A DNA stretch of 64,000 nt. It comes from Lampris incognitus (taxonomy: Eukaryota > Chordata > Actinopteri > Lampriformes > Lampridae). Below the pieces are notes generated by a model, which was not told where the DNA came from, did not search any database, and saw only the letters and a program-made list of their open reading frames with translations. Below are positions 1 to 10,345 of the stretch, one piece after another. The position numbers were made by a program, and so were the translations under genes. How positions within the stretch are numbered: position 1 is the stretch's first letter; every line of letters starts with the position of its first letter. The stretch is taken from NCBI RefSeq assembly GCF_029633865.1, contig NC_079221.1:4061409-4125408 (forward strand). The letters run 5' to 3'.

Positions 1-1293
1 ATGAACAGTACATGAACAGTACAGACATGAGTACATGAAAAGTACATGGACAGTACATGAACACTACATACATGATTACATGAACACTACAGACATGAGT
101 ACATGAACACTACAGACATGAGTACATGAACAGTACATGAACAGTACATGAACACTACAGACATGAGTACATGAACACTACAGACATGAGTACATGAACA
201 GTACATGAACAGTACATGAACACTACAGACATGAGTACATGAACACTACAGACATGAGTACATGAACACTACAGACATGAGTACATGAACACTACAGACA
301 TGAGTACATGAACACTACAGACTTGATTACATGAACACTACAGACATGAGTACATGAACACTACAGACATGAGTACATGAACACTACAGACATGAGTACA
401 TGAACAGTACATGAACAGTACATGAACACTACAGACATGAGTACATGAACAGTACATGAACAGTACATGAACAGTACATGAACACTACAGACATGAGTAC
501 ATGAACAGTACATGAACAGTACCTGAACACTACAGACATGAGTACATGAACAGTACATGAACAGTACAGACATGAGTACATGAACAGTACATGAACAGTA
601 CATGAACAGTACAGACATGAGTACATGAACAGTACATGAACAGTACATGAACAGTACATGAACAGTACAGACATGAGTACATGAACAGTACATGAACAGT
701 ACATGAACAGTACAGACATGAGTACATGAAAAGTACATGGACAGTACATGAACACTACATACATGATTACATGAACACTACAGACATGAGTACATGAACA
801 CTACAGACATGAGTACATGAACAGTACATGAACAGTACATGAACACTACAGACATGAGTACATGAACACTACAGACATGAGTACATGAACACTACAGACA
901 TGAGTACATGAACAGTACATGAACAGTACATGAACACTACAGACATGAGTACATGAACACTACAGACATGAGTACATGAACACTACAGACATGAGTACAT
1001 GAACAGTACATGAACACTACAGACATGAGTACATGAACAGTACATGAACACTACAGACATGAGTACATGAACAGTACATGAACACTACAGACATGAGTAC
1101 ATGAACAGTACATGAACAGTACATGAACACTACAGACATGAGTACATGAACAGTACATGAACAGTACATGACCAGTACATGAACAGTACATGAACAGTAC
1201 ATGACCAGTACATGAACAGTACATGAACAGTACATGACCAGTACATGACCAGTACATGAACAGTACATGACCAGTACATGAACAGTACATGAA
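1..1293. repeat. Minisatellite of mixed 11- and 12-bp units in a galnt3 intron
   Basis: About 1.3 kb built from acatgaacagt and acatgaacactacagacat-type units (11-mer alternating with a 12-mer variant), with acatgaccagt variants near the right end. It starts before base 1 and stops about 45 bp before the exon at 1339. The open frames inside it translate to CSCTVHVLFMY-like repeats and are not genes. Confidence 0.95.
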
Positions 1294-1338
1294 CCAGCCC
1301 CTGGGCTTGTAACGAAGCGTCTCCTCGTCTCCCTGCAG

Positions 1339-1456
1339 GACCCCGACCTTCGCTGGTGGACTCTTCTCCATCTCCAAAGAGTATTTCTATCACATCGGGA
1401 GCTACGATGAGGAAATGGAAATCTGGGGCGGGGAAAATATCGAGATGTCCTTCAGG
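1339..1456 (+). CDS. galnt3: galnt3 coding exon, end of catalytic domain
   Basis: Acceptor ctccctgcag, donor GTGAGT. The first base completes a codon from the missing upstream exon, then 39 codons follow, beginning TPTFAGG. It holds the conserved [14 protein letters not shown] segment that lines the GalNAc-transferase active site. Confidence 0.92.
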
Positions 1457-4400
1457 GTGAGTAAGACGTGGCAGTTGCCGTTCCGGCGGAGCAGCATTGT
1501 TGTCTGGTGTGTCCTGCTCGGCCCGCGGAGCAGCCGTGCCGGCGGGTCCGACCTGCCTCCCTCCGGGCGTGACTCATGCTGCCGATCCTCGCAGGTGTGG
1601 CAGTGCGGCGGGCAGCTGGAGATCCTCCCGTGCTCCATAGTCGGCCACGTCTTCCGGACCAAGAGCCCCCACACCTTCCCGAAGGGCACGCAGGTGATCG
1701 CCCGCAACCAGGTGCGCCTGGCCGAGGTGTGGATGGACAACTACAAGGAGATCTTCTACCGTCGCAACCAGCAAGCTGCGCAGATGGCCAAAGACGTACG
1801 TCCTGTGTTAACCCTGTTGTCGGTTCGAGCCCGGGCGCCGGCTGTGTCACGCCAGGCGTTGGTCATGTTCAGGGGGTCGCCGATCGCCCCGGGGTGTGTT
1901 TTCCCCCCCTCGGTTCGGGCCCACGTGGCCGTGTGTGAATGTGTGTGTGCTGTTTTACGTCAGACCACTCGTTATCCCCTCGCGGTGGACGCGATATTAT
2001 GAACCCTACATAGCCCTCGCCAAAATCCCGTACCCTGTCCCAAATCTCGCGAACGGACGCCGGATTTCCGCTGCGTTGCTAAGGAAACAATCAACTATCA
2101 ACTCGGTGCGAAGCAAAGCTAACGTTAGCCACCTTCAATTTTGTAATTTTGTATTTTTCGCAATTTTGGACAGCTGGCTGCTTTTGTAATTTTGGACTGC
2201 TGGCTGTCAACAACAGAACGGAGGTAAGTAACGTTAGTTGTCTGAAAATGAACATATATCTAATAAATAGACTTTCTCACATTTAAGAAAGCTGATCAGT
2301 ATCCTATGCTCAAACGTGGAGCAAGCAAAGATTGAGTTAAAAACGTTAATGTTGATTGTGGATAACTTAGACAGGTTAAATTGTGGGTGTACAGCGTTTC
2401 CTTGATGAGCGCTAACCCCATAACATATTTTCGCGTTGCTACGGTGGCGCACACGTGACAAAGCCAGAAACGGGATTTTGGCGAGGCCTATGTAGGGTTC
2501 ATAATATCGCTCCCGGGACAACAAGTCGGGACAACCCCATGCTGGGCTGTCTGGGACTCGGATTTGCGTGTAGAAACACATTCTGCAGGAGGGGAGATGG
2601 AGCGGCACAAATGCGAGGAATCAGAAGTTGTCAGTGTTGTGAGTCTTGGTGTGTGAAGTGTGTGACGGCGGCAGCACAGAGTACTGGAGCTGGGCGGGGG
2701 CGGGTTTACTGACTTCAGTAACCATCAGCTTCGGGCTTATTAGGGGCTGGAGGCTGTTAAGCCGCAGAAAGAGGGGCTGAGAGGAAGTCCACTCTGCTAA
2801 ATAACAAGGCTGCCGTCGGCGTTTTCCAGCGCGGGCTCTCGTATAGGCACCATAAAGAGTCCCCCCGGGGCTGCACCTCAGACAGCCCCCCCCCACCCCA
2901 CCCCCGCTGCTGCTCTCAAACACACGGCCTTTAACGGCTTAGAGGAATCCAGCATGCTAGTTGTCACCATGTGGGGGTGTTAGCAGCATCCTCATGGTGA
3001 TTCCAGACCTGCATGTGCCCCAAATCCCCGACGCGCGCGCTACAAGCCGGCCTGTAAAAAGAGGCGCGGCGGTCGCACCCGTGTCTGCTTCTCGTTTGCT
3101 TTAGAACGGCTGGTCGTTAGAGAATTAGAGCGCCGACTCAGAAGGAAAACCACAGATCCTGTCCTGCGGAGGACCCGGCCTTCATACCGGGACATGAAGA
3201 AATAGTGCAGCGCTGAGTCGTCTTCTTCCTCCCCTCCCCAGCCGCGCCCTCGCTGAACGGGTTAAAGGGGTTTCTCTTTTCTCCGGATGCAGACGACCTC
3301 GTGAACCTGGCTCCTGACTCACAAACTCACAGTCGTGTTGTTTAGCTGTACCATCTGGGTGGGGGTGGGGGTGGGGGCTCGGGGGAGGGGTGCAACCCCT
3401 GACTCTCCAAATCTGTTTGTGAGTGCATCTAAAACATATTGTGTTGTGGGACGTTTAAGGTCGTTTTTTTGGGGGGGGGGGTGAAGGGGGGGTGTGAAGG
3501 GGATCATTGTCTGTGTTGGTAAGAATATTTACCAAAAAAAACCCCCCAAAACTTCTGTACACCCCCCCCCAACACTGTTCTGTGTTAGCCTCGCCCTCGT
3601 ATCCTGCCACCTGCTGTTTCATTTGAGGTAGGGTTTCGGCACATGTACACGTGTCACCCGGCACGTCCTCAAACAAATCTGCCTTTTTATTTTAATTTCA
3701 AATATTTTTAAGTGTTTCTGGCGCGTCGGCTCGCTTTTCTCGGTTGTAAAAAAAAAAAGAGAGCATGATTCGCCTACCAACACGGGGGATCGCCGGTTCG
3801 AATCCCCGTGTTGCCTCCGGCTTGGTGGGGCGTCCCTACAGACACAAGCGGCCGTGTCTGCGGGTGGGAAGCCGGATGTGGGTGTGTGTCCTGGTCGCTG
3901 CACTAGCGCCTCCTCTGGTGACTCCACATGTATCGGAAGGAGGCATGTGGTAGTCTGCAGCCCCCACCCCGGATCGGCAGAGGGGGTGGAGCAGCGACCG
4001 GGACGGCTGGGAAGAGTGGGGTCATTGGCCGGACACAACTGGGGAGAGAAAGGGGGGCAGATCAAAAAACAGAACACGATTCTGCTTCAGCTCGGCTGAA
4101 CCGGCGCAGAACCATCTGTTGTACGGTGTTTAGCACCCAGGCAGCACCTGATGTAAACAGTGTGTGGCGCCAGCGGCCCCGCTGAAACTGTGAGTCCACA
4201 CCGGGCTCCTGTCCAGGCACAAACTCGGAGCTACTACAGGGGGGGTTTTAACTTTGCCACGTCTTCATGGCCAACACAAACAAGCGGGACCGTCTGCCAT
4301 AGGATTCGTTGTGGCTTTAAAACGATTCCAAATGTGCGTCTCCGGGTCCGTCACCCCGTGAAGTCTGACGACAGGAAACGCTGCCGCAGCTCGAGATGCG

Positions 4401-5522
4401 TTGCCTCATCACTGTCTGTCCTGCAAACAGCTGTTCTTCCAAACTCGCCGCCATGTCTCCGTCTCCTCCCCTCGAAACAAATGCACCAGCTTCCAGAGGG
4501 GGGACGTAGACCTGCAGCAACGCGGGTCAGAATCAGAATCAGAACACTTCATTCATCCCCAAGGGGAAATTGGGTTCGGTAACACTTTCTATGAAGCTTG
4601 CATCTATAATGCCCTATAAGCATCTATAACGCCCTATAAGCATCTATAACGCCCTATAAGCATCTATAATGCCCTATAAGCATCTATAACGCCCGTACTT
4701 TCCTATAATGTGTATTACAGTGACTAACGGCTACGGCTGAAGACTGTGAAATGGCACTGAAGTCTCATTATGCATCTCTACAAAACTTCAGCAAAACAAG
4801 TTGGCTATGATGCATTATGACATCTGACAGATAAACAGGCTAATGATGACATGTTTATAATGCATAAATCCGTTTTAAATTGACATAATGTATCATAAAG
4901 GTGGTTATGAGGTGTTGTGAGGGCGTATACATGGTTATAATGAATCTTACAATGACTTATAGCTACACGTATAGGGTGTTACAGATGCTTATAGGGCGTT
5001 ATAGATGCAAGCTTCATAGAGAGTTACCCTGGGTTCTACTACAGACACTCACGCTCTAGTGAGAAAAAACTAAAAACTAACAAGAAAATAGAAACAAAAG
5101 GAAACAAGAAAAACAAAGAAATAGAAATAAAAGAAAGAATAAGAAGTAGAAATAAGAACAGAATATATAAACAAGCGTGGTGCACATACCACCCTACCTG
5201 TACTGCACTACCACAGCACAAACAAACCCGACGGGGTAAAACTAGTCGAAGGGTCACCCCAACGACCCCTGAACTCCCAGTGTCTGACCCTCTGAGGGAG
5301 GAAACTGAAACTGAAATCCTGCATATGGCAGCACGGTGGCGCAGTGGTTAGGGTAGTCGCCTCATTGTAAAGAAGGTCCTGGGTTCGAGCCCCGGGGTGG
5401 TCCAACCTTGGGGGTCGTCCCGGGTCGTCCTCTGTGTTGAGTTTGCATGTTCTCCCCGTGTCTGCGTGGGTTTCCTCTGGGGGCTCCGGTTTCCTCCCAC
5501 AGTCCAAAGAGGTGTGAATGTA

Positions 5523-5608
<86 letters not shown>

Positions 5609-7004
5609 CCCTGTGATGGTCTGGCAGCCTGTCCAGGGTGTCTCCCCGCCTGCCGCCCAATGACTGCTGGGATAGGCTCCAGCATCCTGGGACCCTGAGA
5701 GCGGGATAAGCGGTTCGGATAATGGATGGATGGAAATCCCGCCCAGGGGCGGGGAGCCCAGTCAACAGGAATCCAAAACTCCTTTCAGCAGCTTGGAGAC
5801 CACGATCCTGTATCATTACGAAGCCACACAACAGCTTTTCTTTGCACTTTGTTTTGTTTTGTTTGTTGGTTGGTTGGTTGGTTTGTTTCCTCTTATACAA
5901 ATCACGCACATCAGTTGGTTGAAAGTGGATTTGAGCAGAACTGTGTCACTTCAACTGAACTGCACACGTTTGCAGTGTGCGATGGCCAACAAGGAGCGGT
6001 TACGGGGCCTCTGCCTTTTTGTCATTCTTGAAAGTGTGCCTACTTTACTGTATGCTCGGGAATGTTTTCACAGAGGGCTTTTGGAGACGTCTCCAGACGC
6101 GTCGAACTCCGGGATCGGCTGCAGTGTAAGAGCTTCTCCTGGTATTTGAAGAACGTCTACCCAGAGGTCTTCATGCCTGATCTCAACCCTCTCCACTTTG
6201 GCTCGGTAAGACCACATACACATAGACCCCGCTCCCACCTCCTCTTCTGAAACCTCAGAGAACCGTCTAGCCGCTGTGGGTTTTCCACTTAGCATCTCCA
6301 GAGGCCTCGGAGAGAGGCTTCAAACTGAGCACGTCCAGTCGGACGCTGCCAAAAGCACTCGAGACTCGAGGTGTTTGAACAGCTTGCACCATATGTGACT
6401 GAAATGTCTTATTTTGTTTTCTTAAACTGCCCCCTGCAGGTGAAAAATGTTGGTAAAGACTCGTGCCTGGACGCCGGCGAGAACAACGAGGGTGGGAAAC
6501 AACTGATCATGTATCCCTGCCACGGTCTGGGAGGAAACCAGGTCAGTCGCTTCTGCTTGACAACCGACATGACGGTATTATCACAGCGGATGATGAGCTC
6601 GGATGATGTGTGACGCCTCTCTCTGTTCCTTGGGTCTGAAGTATTTTGAGTACTCCACCCATCACGAGGTTAGACACAACATTCAGAAGGAGCTGTGTTT
6701 ACACGGGACAGAGGGGACCGTGAAGCTGGAGGACTGCCAGTATAAAGGCAAGAGCACGTCTGTGGCCGCCGAGCAGAAGTGGGAGCTGAGGGATGTGAGT
6801 ATGGTCTCCGCTTCTCCGGGTCCTCACCGGGAGTCTGACGCAGTCGTATTGTCTCATGAGTAAAACCCTTTGTGTCTGTGTGTCTCGGTGCAGAAGCAGC
6901 TCTTCCTGCCGGGGCTGGACATGTGCCTGAGCGCCCGTCACGAGCACCCGACGCTGACCACCTGCAACCCCTCAGACCGATACCAGCTCTGGCTTTTTGT
7001 CTGA
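1339..7004 (+). CDS. galnt3: Polypeptide N-acetylgalactosaminyltransferase 3 (C-terminal part, 6 exons)
   Basis: Joined exons 1339-1456, 1595-1795, 6074-6205, 6440-6541, 6642-6794 and 6894-7004 give 271 codons plus TGA, all with AG/GT borders and matching phases. The family's enzymes are Golgi type II membrane proteins that move GalNAc from UDP-GalNAc to Ser/Thr and so start mucin-type O-glycans; GALNT3 acts on FGF23 among others. Seen here: the catalytic-domain end with [13 protein letters not shown] and the [17 protein letters not shown] motif, then a linker, then a ricin-B lectin domain with CLDAGENN (alpha repeat), ELCLH (beta) and MCLSARHEH...CNPSD (gamma), ending in QLWLFV. The transmembrane anchor, stem and DxH metal site lie upstream of base 1. 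[10 protein letters not shown] and the convergent neighbour csrnp3 favour GALNT3; GALNT6 is the close alternative (its human C-end is also LWLFV, from memory). Confidence 0.9.
1595..1795 (+). CDS. galnt3: galnt3 coding exon, catalytic domain C-terminus
   Basis: 67 codons in phase 0, acceptor gatcctcgcag, donor GTACGT. It encodes [10 protein letters not shown] and the family-typical VGHVFR and SPHTFPKG stretches, then [12 protein letters not shown] and the FYRRN segment that closes the catalytic domain. Confidence 0.93.
1991..2510. mobile_element. Inverted-repeat element with 40-bp terminal repeats
   Basis: 1991-2030 and 2471-2510 are 40-bp inverted repeats with one mismatch, outer end gcgatattatgaaccctaca. 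The 520-bp unit has no transposase frame and fits a non-autonomous DNA transposon. I could not find a convincing target duplication, so the superfamily is open. Confidence 0.75.
2511..3760. other. galnt3 intron sequence without recognised feature
   Basis: No exon or clear repeat seen. Contains C-rich and G-rich homopolymer tracts (2885-2910, 3359-3390, 3465-3500, 3530-3575). Confidence 0.4.
3765..4062 (+). mobile_element. tRNA-derived SINE (family A), internally deleted copy
   Basis: The pol III B box ggttcgaatcc sits in a head ending ccccgtgttgcc, followed by the shared body cggatgtgggtgtgtgtcct, ctgcactagcgcctcctctg and tggtagtctgcag. The A-box end and the central gaaactcctcactgtcagg section are missing. 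Same family as ten other copies in this window. Confidence 0.8.
4578..5028. mobile_element. Inverted-repeat element (MITE-like), 8-bp target duplication
   Basis: Left end ggtaacactttctatgaag and, on the other strand, right end ggtaactctctatgaag; both continue into gcttgcatctataa. Flanks ttgggttc (4570-4577) and ctgggttc (5029-5036) match at 7 of 8 bases, as expected for hAT-type insertion. The left arm holds about five tandem copies of a 20-bp unit (gcatctataacgccctataa, 4600-4695). It interrupts another fish repeat, whose halves are 4525-4577 (tcagaatcagaatcagaac) and 5029 onward. Confidence 0.75.
5323..5732 (+). mobile_element. tRNA-derived SINE (family B, AFC-like) with LINE2-like tail
   Basis: A box tggcgcagtggttag, B box gggttcgagcccc, body cgtcccgggtcgtcctctg and ttctccccgtgtctgcgtgg, then a GT microsatellite (5523-5606) and a tail gtccagggtgtctccccgcc ending in ATGG repeats. 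Target duplication gaaatcctgc (5313-5322) / gaaatcccgc (5733-5742). It resembles the AFC SINE of percomorph fish as I remember it; the family name is unverified. Confidence 0.85.
6074..6205 (+). CDS. galnt3: galnt3 coding exon, linker between catalytic and lectin domains
   Basis: 44 codons in phase 0, acceptor gttttcacag, donor GTAAGA. Product starts RAFGDVSRR and contains [16 protein letters not shown], the typical GALNT linker, then PDLNP. The preceding intron is about 4.3 kb and is filled with mobile elements. Confidence 0.9.
6440..6541 (+). CDS. galnt3: galnt3 coding exon, lectin domain alpha repeat
   Basis: 34 codons in phase 0, acceptor ccccctgcag, donor GTCAGT. Contains the CLDAGENN carbohydrate-binding motif and CHGLGGNQ. 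The CLD aspartate, which binds GalNAc in this family, is present, so the alpha site looks intact. Confidence 0.92.
6642..6794 (+). CDS. galnt3: galnt3 coding exon, lectin domain beta repeat
   Basis: 51 codons in phase 0, acceptor tgggtctgaag, donor GTGAGT. Starts YFEYSTHHE and includes [10 protein letters not shown], then CQYKGKS and QKWEL, as in the GALNT3 beta repeat. Confidence 0.9.
6894..7004 (+). CDS. galnt3: galnt3 last coding exon with stop
   Basis: 36 codons plus TGA at 7002-7004; acceptor tctcggtgcag. Encodes the gamma repeat [19 protein letters not shown] and ends YQLWLFV. No other frame keeps the family C-terminus. Confidence 0.92.
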   Translation, partial: KQLFLPGLDMCLSARHEHPTLTTCNPSDRYQLWLFV

Positions 7005-7510
7005 GTGTGCAGACAGTGACCACTTACTGCTCAGGGCCGCACTGTGTGCCCGGGCATGCAGGGACCGTGAGTGTAAAGCAGCTACCATGCATATTTTTTT
7101 TTGTTGAGATCTATGAGCACACATCGAGTTTTAATTTATTTTTATATACGGGGAAAAAAACCAACGAAGAGCTGCTGCAAAGTTTGGACCGTTGAAGAAA
7201 ATATTGTGGCGCTGCGAGAAGGAAGCGCTCAAACTCATTCTTGTGGGCTTTTTAATCTTTTGCCTTTTTTAATGTCTTTTTTTGAGAGTTAAGGATAAGC
7301 CATGCCAGCTGTGGTCCCCAGCGAGACGGAGTTGAGATTCCCGCAGCAGGGAAGAAACGCGCTGCTGACAAGCGCTTCTCATTTCCTTTGTGTTTCTACG
7401 TGCTGGTACTCTGCAGAACCAACAGCGGCCGTGTCCGCTTTATTAACACTTCTCTTAAACGCCGCCGCCGCCGCCGCCGAGAAATCAATAAATCCTAAAA
7501 CGCAGCAGAC
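7005..7510 (+). promoter_or_regulatory. galnt3: galnt3 3' untranslated region with polyadenylation signal
   Basis: Untranslated sequence after the stop. A canonical AATAAA lies at 7487-7492, right after a short run of GCC triplets (about 7460-7478). Cleavage would fall around 7505-7515. The UTR end is inferred. Confidence 0.6.
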
Positions 7511-7635
7511 TTGAAAATAAGAGGCATGTTATTTATTTCTTTTTTGCACGAAATGGTGCAAGTGTGCGCCAAAGATGTCAAAACTAAAGCCTGCGGCAAA
7601 CGAGTGCGACGTAAACTGTCCAGTGTGCAAAACAG

Positions 7636-8136
7636 GTACCGCTTCATAACGGCTACACAATGAAGCATTAGTGAAGTATTGGTCACTGCTGAGTTCATCA
7701 TTTGTACAGCAAGACGTGCACCAGCGGTTAGTGAGTGTTAACAGATGTTTTATAAATACTCATTAATGCTGCAATCCAGGATTAATGCATGCACACATGT
7801 ACATGTAAACAGTGTGTTAATCGTGTACTTACACTTTCTGAAGGATCTCATGATCCTTTAGACTGTTGTGAGTCTCGAGGTGCTGCTGGCCTTTCAGTCT
7901 CATGTGTAACTGCTTTGTAAAACAGATAGTCCTGACTTTACACGAGCTCATACACAATACTACCTAACAGCCAGTACTACCTGACTTGACCATGAGCTGC
8001 AGTACTAATAAGTATTTATAAACATCTATTAACACACTCACTAACCAACCACTGGTGCATGCCTTGCTTTACAAACGAGGAAGTCAGCAGTTACTGATAC
8101 TGAACCGATGCTGCATTATTGTGAAGTGTTACCGCC
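7636..8136. mobile_element. Fold-back element with about 130-bp diverged inverted arms
   Basis: 7636-7775 and the reverse complement of 7990-8136 align along their length (shared blocks include gcaccagcggttagtgagtg against gcaccagtggttggttagtg, and agatgttttataaatactca). The outer ends are gtaccgcttcataa and, reversed, ggcggtaacacttcac. No transposase frame. Probably an old non-autonomous DNA element lying just after the galnt3 poly(A) site. Confidence 0.65.
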
Positions 8137-8302
8137 AAACGTCTTTTAAAGGTTTCCTATAGAAACGGGTTTCGGTGATGTGACGTGTGGCATGGTAAAG
8201 GGGCAGCCACGGCTTAACGTTTCCCTGCCTACGTGGGGATTTAGCGGTGGCGGGTCGCCTCAGATTAACTGTCAGGGTTTAACGTGACGGCTGTTCCCGT
8301 GA

Positions 8303-8321
8303 TGGCCACTGGGGGGCAGTG
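8303..8321 (+). promoter_or_regulatory. CTCF-like binding motif
   Basis: tggccactggggggcagtg fits the vertebrate CTCF core (CCACNAGGGGGCAG type) with one off-consensus base in the core. It lies between the two convergent genes. Motif match by eye only. Confidence 0.35.
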
Positions 8322-8867
8322 TTCCTCTACGTTGCGTCTCCGTGACGCCGCTGCGTAGCCAGACGCAACAGCGGCGTTCACGTGGTCCGCCGCCCAGGGC
8401 GGGAATCCGCTTACCTTCGTTTCCCTCAGTTCTGCCGATGGAATTTCTTGAAAAGTCCAGATTTGGGAATGTGCCAAACCTTCCTACCTTCCGGAGGGGG
8501 GAGGGGGAGGGGAGGAGGCGAGGGGGGGGGGCACCGTCATTATCCCGTCAGCCGCGGTTTCTGCTCGCTTGTTAAACGGGGGACGGGGACTGAACTGATC
8601 CCAGAGCCGCTTCGGACGCCCCGGGTGACGTGCAGCGGACCAGGACGCCTGACTTCAGGCGGTCGTCCCTGACAACGGACCGGCAGCCGGGGCGGGAAAC
8701 CGAGACCGGTCGCTGTTCTGAAGGAAAACGTTTTCACTTTGTCTACTTCCTGTCCGAACAACGGGTCAAAACGAGCATCTGATGGGAAGGAAAGTCGGCA
8801 GGTTTTCAGCGCGGCTGAGCCGCTGCTCAACCCGACGGCCTGCGTCCCCCGTCCCCCCGGAGACACG

Positions 8868-8978
8868 CCGCCATATTCAATATGGCGACACGCCGCCATA
8901 GTCAGTCATGGCGACACGCCGCCATATTGAATATGGCCACACGCCGCCATATTCGTCATGGCGGCGTGTCGCCATATT
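8868..8978. repeat. Palindromic cluster of YY1-like gccgccatatt sites
   Basis: At least seven copies of the octamer-like core gccgccat / atggcgac / atggcggc within 110 bp on both strands, spaced by acac and forming near-perfect palindromes such as gccgccatattcaatatggc. The YY1 core is AAnATGGCGGC, so several copies are plausible YY1 sites. It may instead be a decayed small tandem or inverted repeat. Confidence 0.6.
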
Positions 8979-9428
8979 CGGTCAGCTGACTTCAGCCTGT
9001 GTGCACGGGGCAGGGGAATCGTCTGAATGTCTTTAATAGGGGTTGGGGATTTATGGGTCCGTTTGGTACCGTCGGTGAAAAGCCTGTCGAGTGTCCTGTC
9101 TTAACTCCCACTGTAGGTGGCGCTAACACGAGCTGGTTGTGGACTTCTACAGACCGCATCACGTCTGTGACTGACAGACGTGTGACGCGTCTCTGCCTCA
9201 GGATCAGGCTCCGCCGCCTTTGCCTCGAGAGCGCCTCGGTCCCGTGACGCCGCTTTTGTGCCTATTTGTGCCGCTTGCTGGTGCTGAGCAGCTTTTGTCC
9301 CGTTTCCCCTGCGTGTTGTTCTGCAGGGGGGCTCGAACCAGTGGCCACTAAACACGGTAAACTGCAGAAGATGGAGGCGGGCTGACTTCCACATCCTGTT
9401 TTTGTTTGTTTGTTTGTTTGTTTCTGCA

Positions 9429-9768
9429 GGGCGGCACGGTGGTGCAGTGGTTAGCGCGGTTGCCTCACAGCAAGAAGGTCCTGGGTTCGAGCCCCGGGGT
9501 AGTCCAACCTTGGGGGTCGTCCCGGGTCGTCCTCTGTGTGGAGTTGGCATGTTCTCCCCGTGTCTGCGTGGGTTTCCTCCCACAGTCCAAAGACATGGAG
9601 GTCAGGTGACTCGGCCGTACTACATTGTCCCTAGGTGTGAATGTGTGTGTGTGTGTGTGGGCCCTGGGGGGGGGCGCCCTGTGATGGCCCGGCGGCCTGT
9701 CCAGGGTGTCTCCCCGCCTGCCGCCCAGTGACTGCTGGCGGAGCAGGACGAGCAGTTTGGATGATGAA
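9429..9768 (+). mobile_element. tRNA-derived SINE (family B, AFC-like)
   Basis: A box tggtgcagtggttag, B box gggttcgagccccgg, the usual body and a LINE2-like tail cctgtccagggtgtctcccc. Target duplication tgtttctgca at 9419-9428 and 9769-9778. Confidence 0.87.
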
Positions 9769-9778
9769 TGTTTCTGCA

Positions 9779-10189
9779 TGAACCCACGAGCCCCATAGCA
9801 ACGGGATGAGGACGCACGTGATTTCAATTCGATTTATTTCAAAATCATGTTAAAAAGGAAACAACATAAAGTGAAATTGGCTTTATGTACAGTTAGAAAT
9901 CAAAACACTTGAAACATTTATACCATTTTGTGCAAAACTTATGCCGTTTCACAGAATATGAAATCGAATCGGAACGAAGAAATCAGGCACATGAAGCTGT
10001 ACAACTCACAACCAGCATGGAACGTAGGACAGGTTTAAGACAGAAGCAATTGACTCGATACAGACTTTTAGTAAACCACAATAAATACACATTTCAATAG
10101 ATCATTCTTAATAAATATCCAAAACAAAATCAAATGAGATTACTCGATGCAATGTCACTGCGTCTTTCCCTTCATATGCTTTGGCACAC
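9779..10189. other. Candidate distal csrnp3 3' end, otherwise no feature
   Basis: AT-rich. On the minus strand an AATAAA reads from 9838 to 9833, followed by tcgaattgaa. It could serve as a distal poly(A) signal for csrnp3, 3.4 kb past its stop, though fish retroposon tails look similar. Confidence 0.25.
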
Positions 10190-10345
10190 TGGTTCTGTAG
10201 CGCAGGTTCTGTATCGCAGGTTCTGTAGCATGGTTCTGTAGCACGGTTCTGTATCGCAGGTTCTGTAGCACGGTTCTGTATCGCAGGTTCTGTAGCACAG
10301 GTTCTGTAGCACGGTTCTGTATCGCAGGTTCTGTATCGCAGGCCA
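10190..10345. repeat. Short minisatellite of ggttctgtagcaca-type units
   Basis: About ten tandem copies of a 14-16-bp unit, ggttctgtatcgca / ggttctgtagcacg. The minus-strand frames (RYRTCATEP repeats) are artefacts. Confidence 0.9.

Larger units (their letters stand above)
8137..9418. other. Intergenic, GC- and CpG-rich stretch without recognised gene
   Basis: Nothing coding was seen. It carries a CTCF-like motif at 8303-8321, a purine-rich run at 8495-8535 and the YY1-like cluster at 8868-8978. Confidence 0.4.

Noticed and set aside
1..1293. CRISPR-like array
   Set aside because: Units are contiguous without unique spacers, and the genome is eukaryotic; it is a minisatellite.
3780..3835. 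Possible tRNA gene at the SINE A head (and at other SINE copies)
   Set aside because: A and B boxes are present, but the sequence continues into the shared SINE body, and target duplications flank the full units.
5208..5909. 233-codon frame with a His-Thr tract
   Set aside because: Lies antisense to a SINE with a GT microsatellite.
1339..7004. Calling the GALNT gene galnt6
   Set aside because: The C-end resembles both paralogues, but [14 protein letters not shown] wording and convergent adjacency to a CSRNP3-like gene fit galnt3 better; kept as an alternative.
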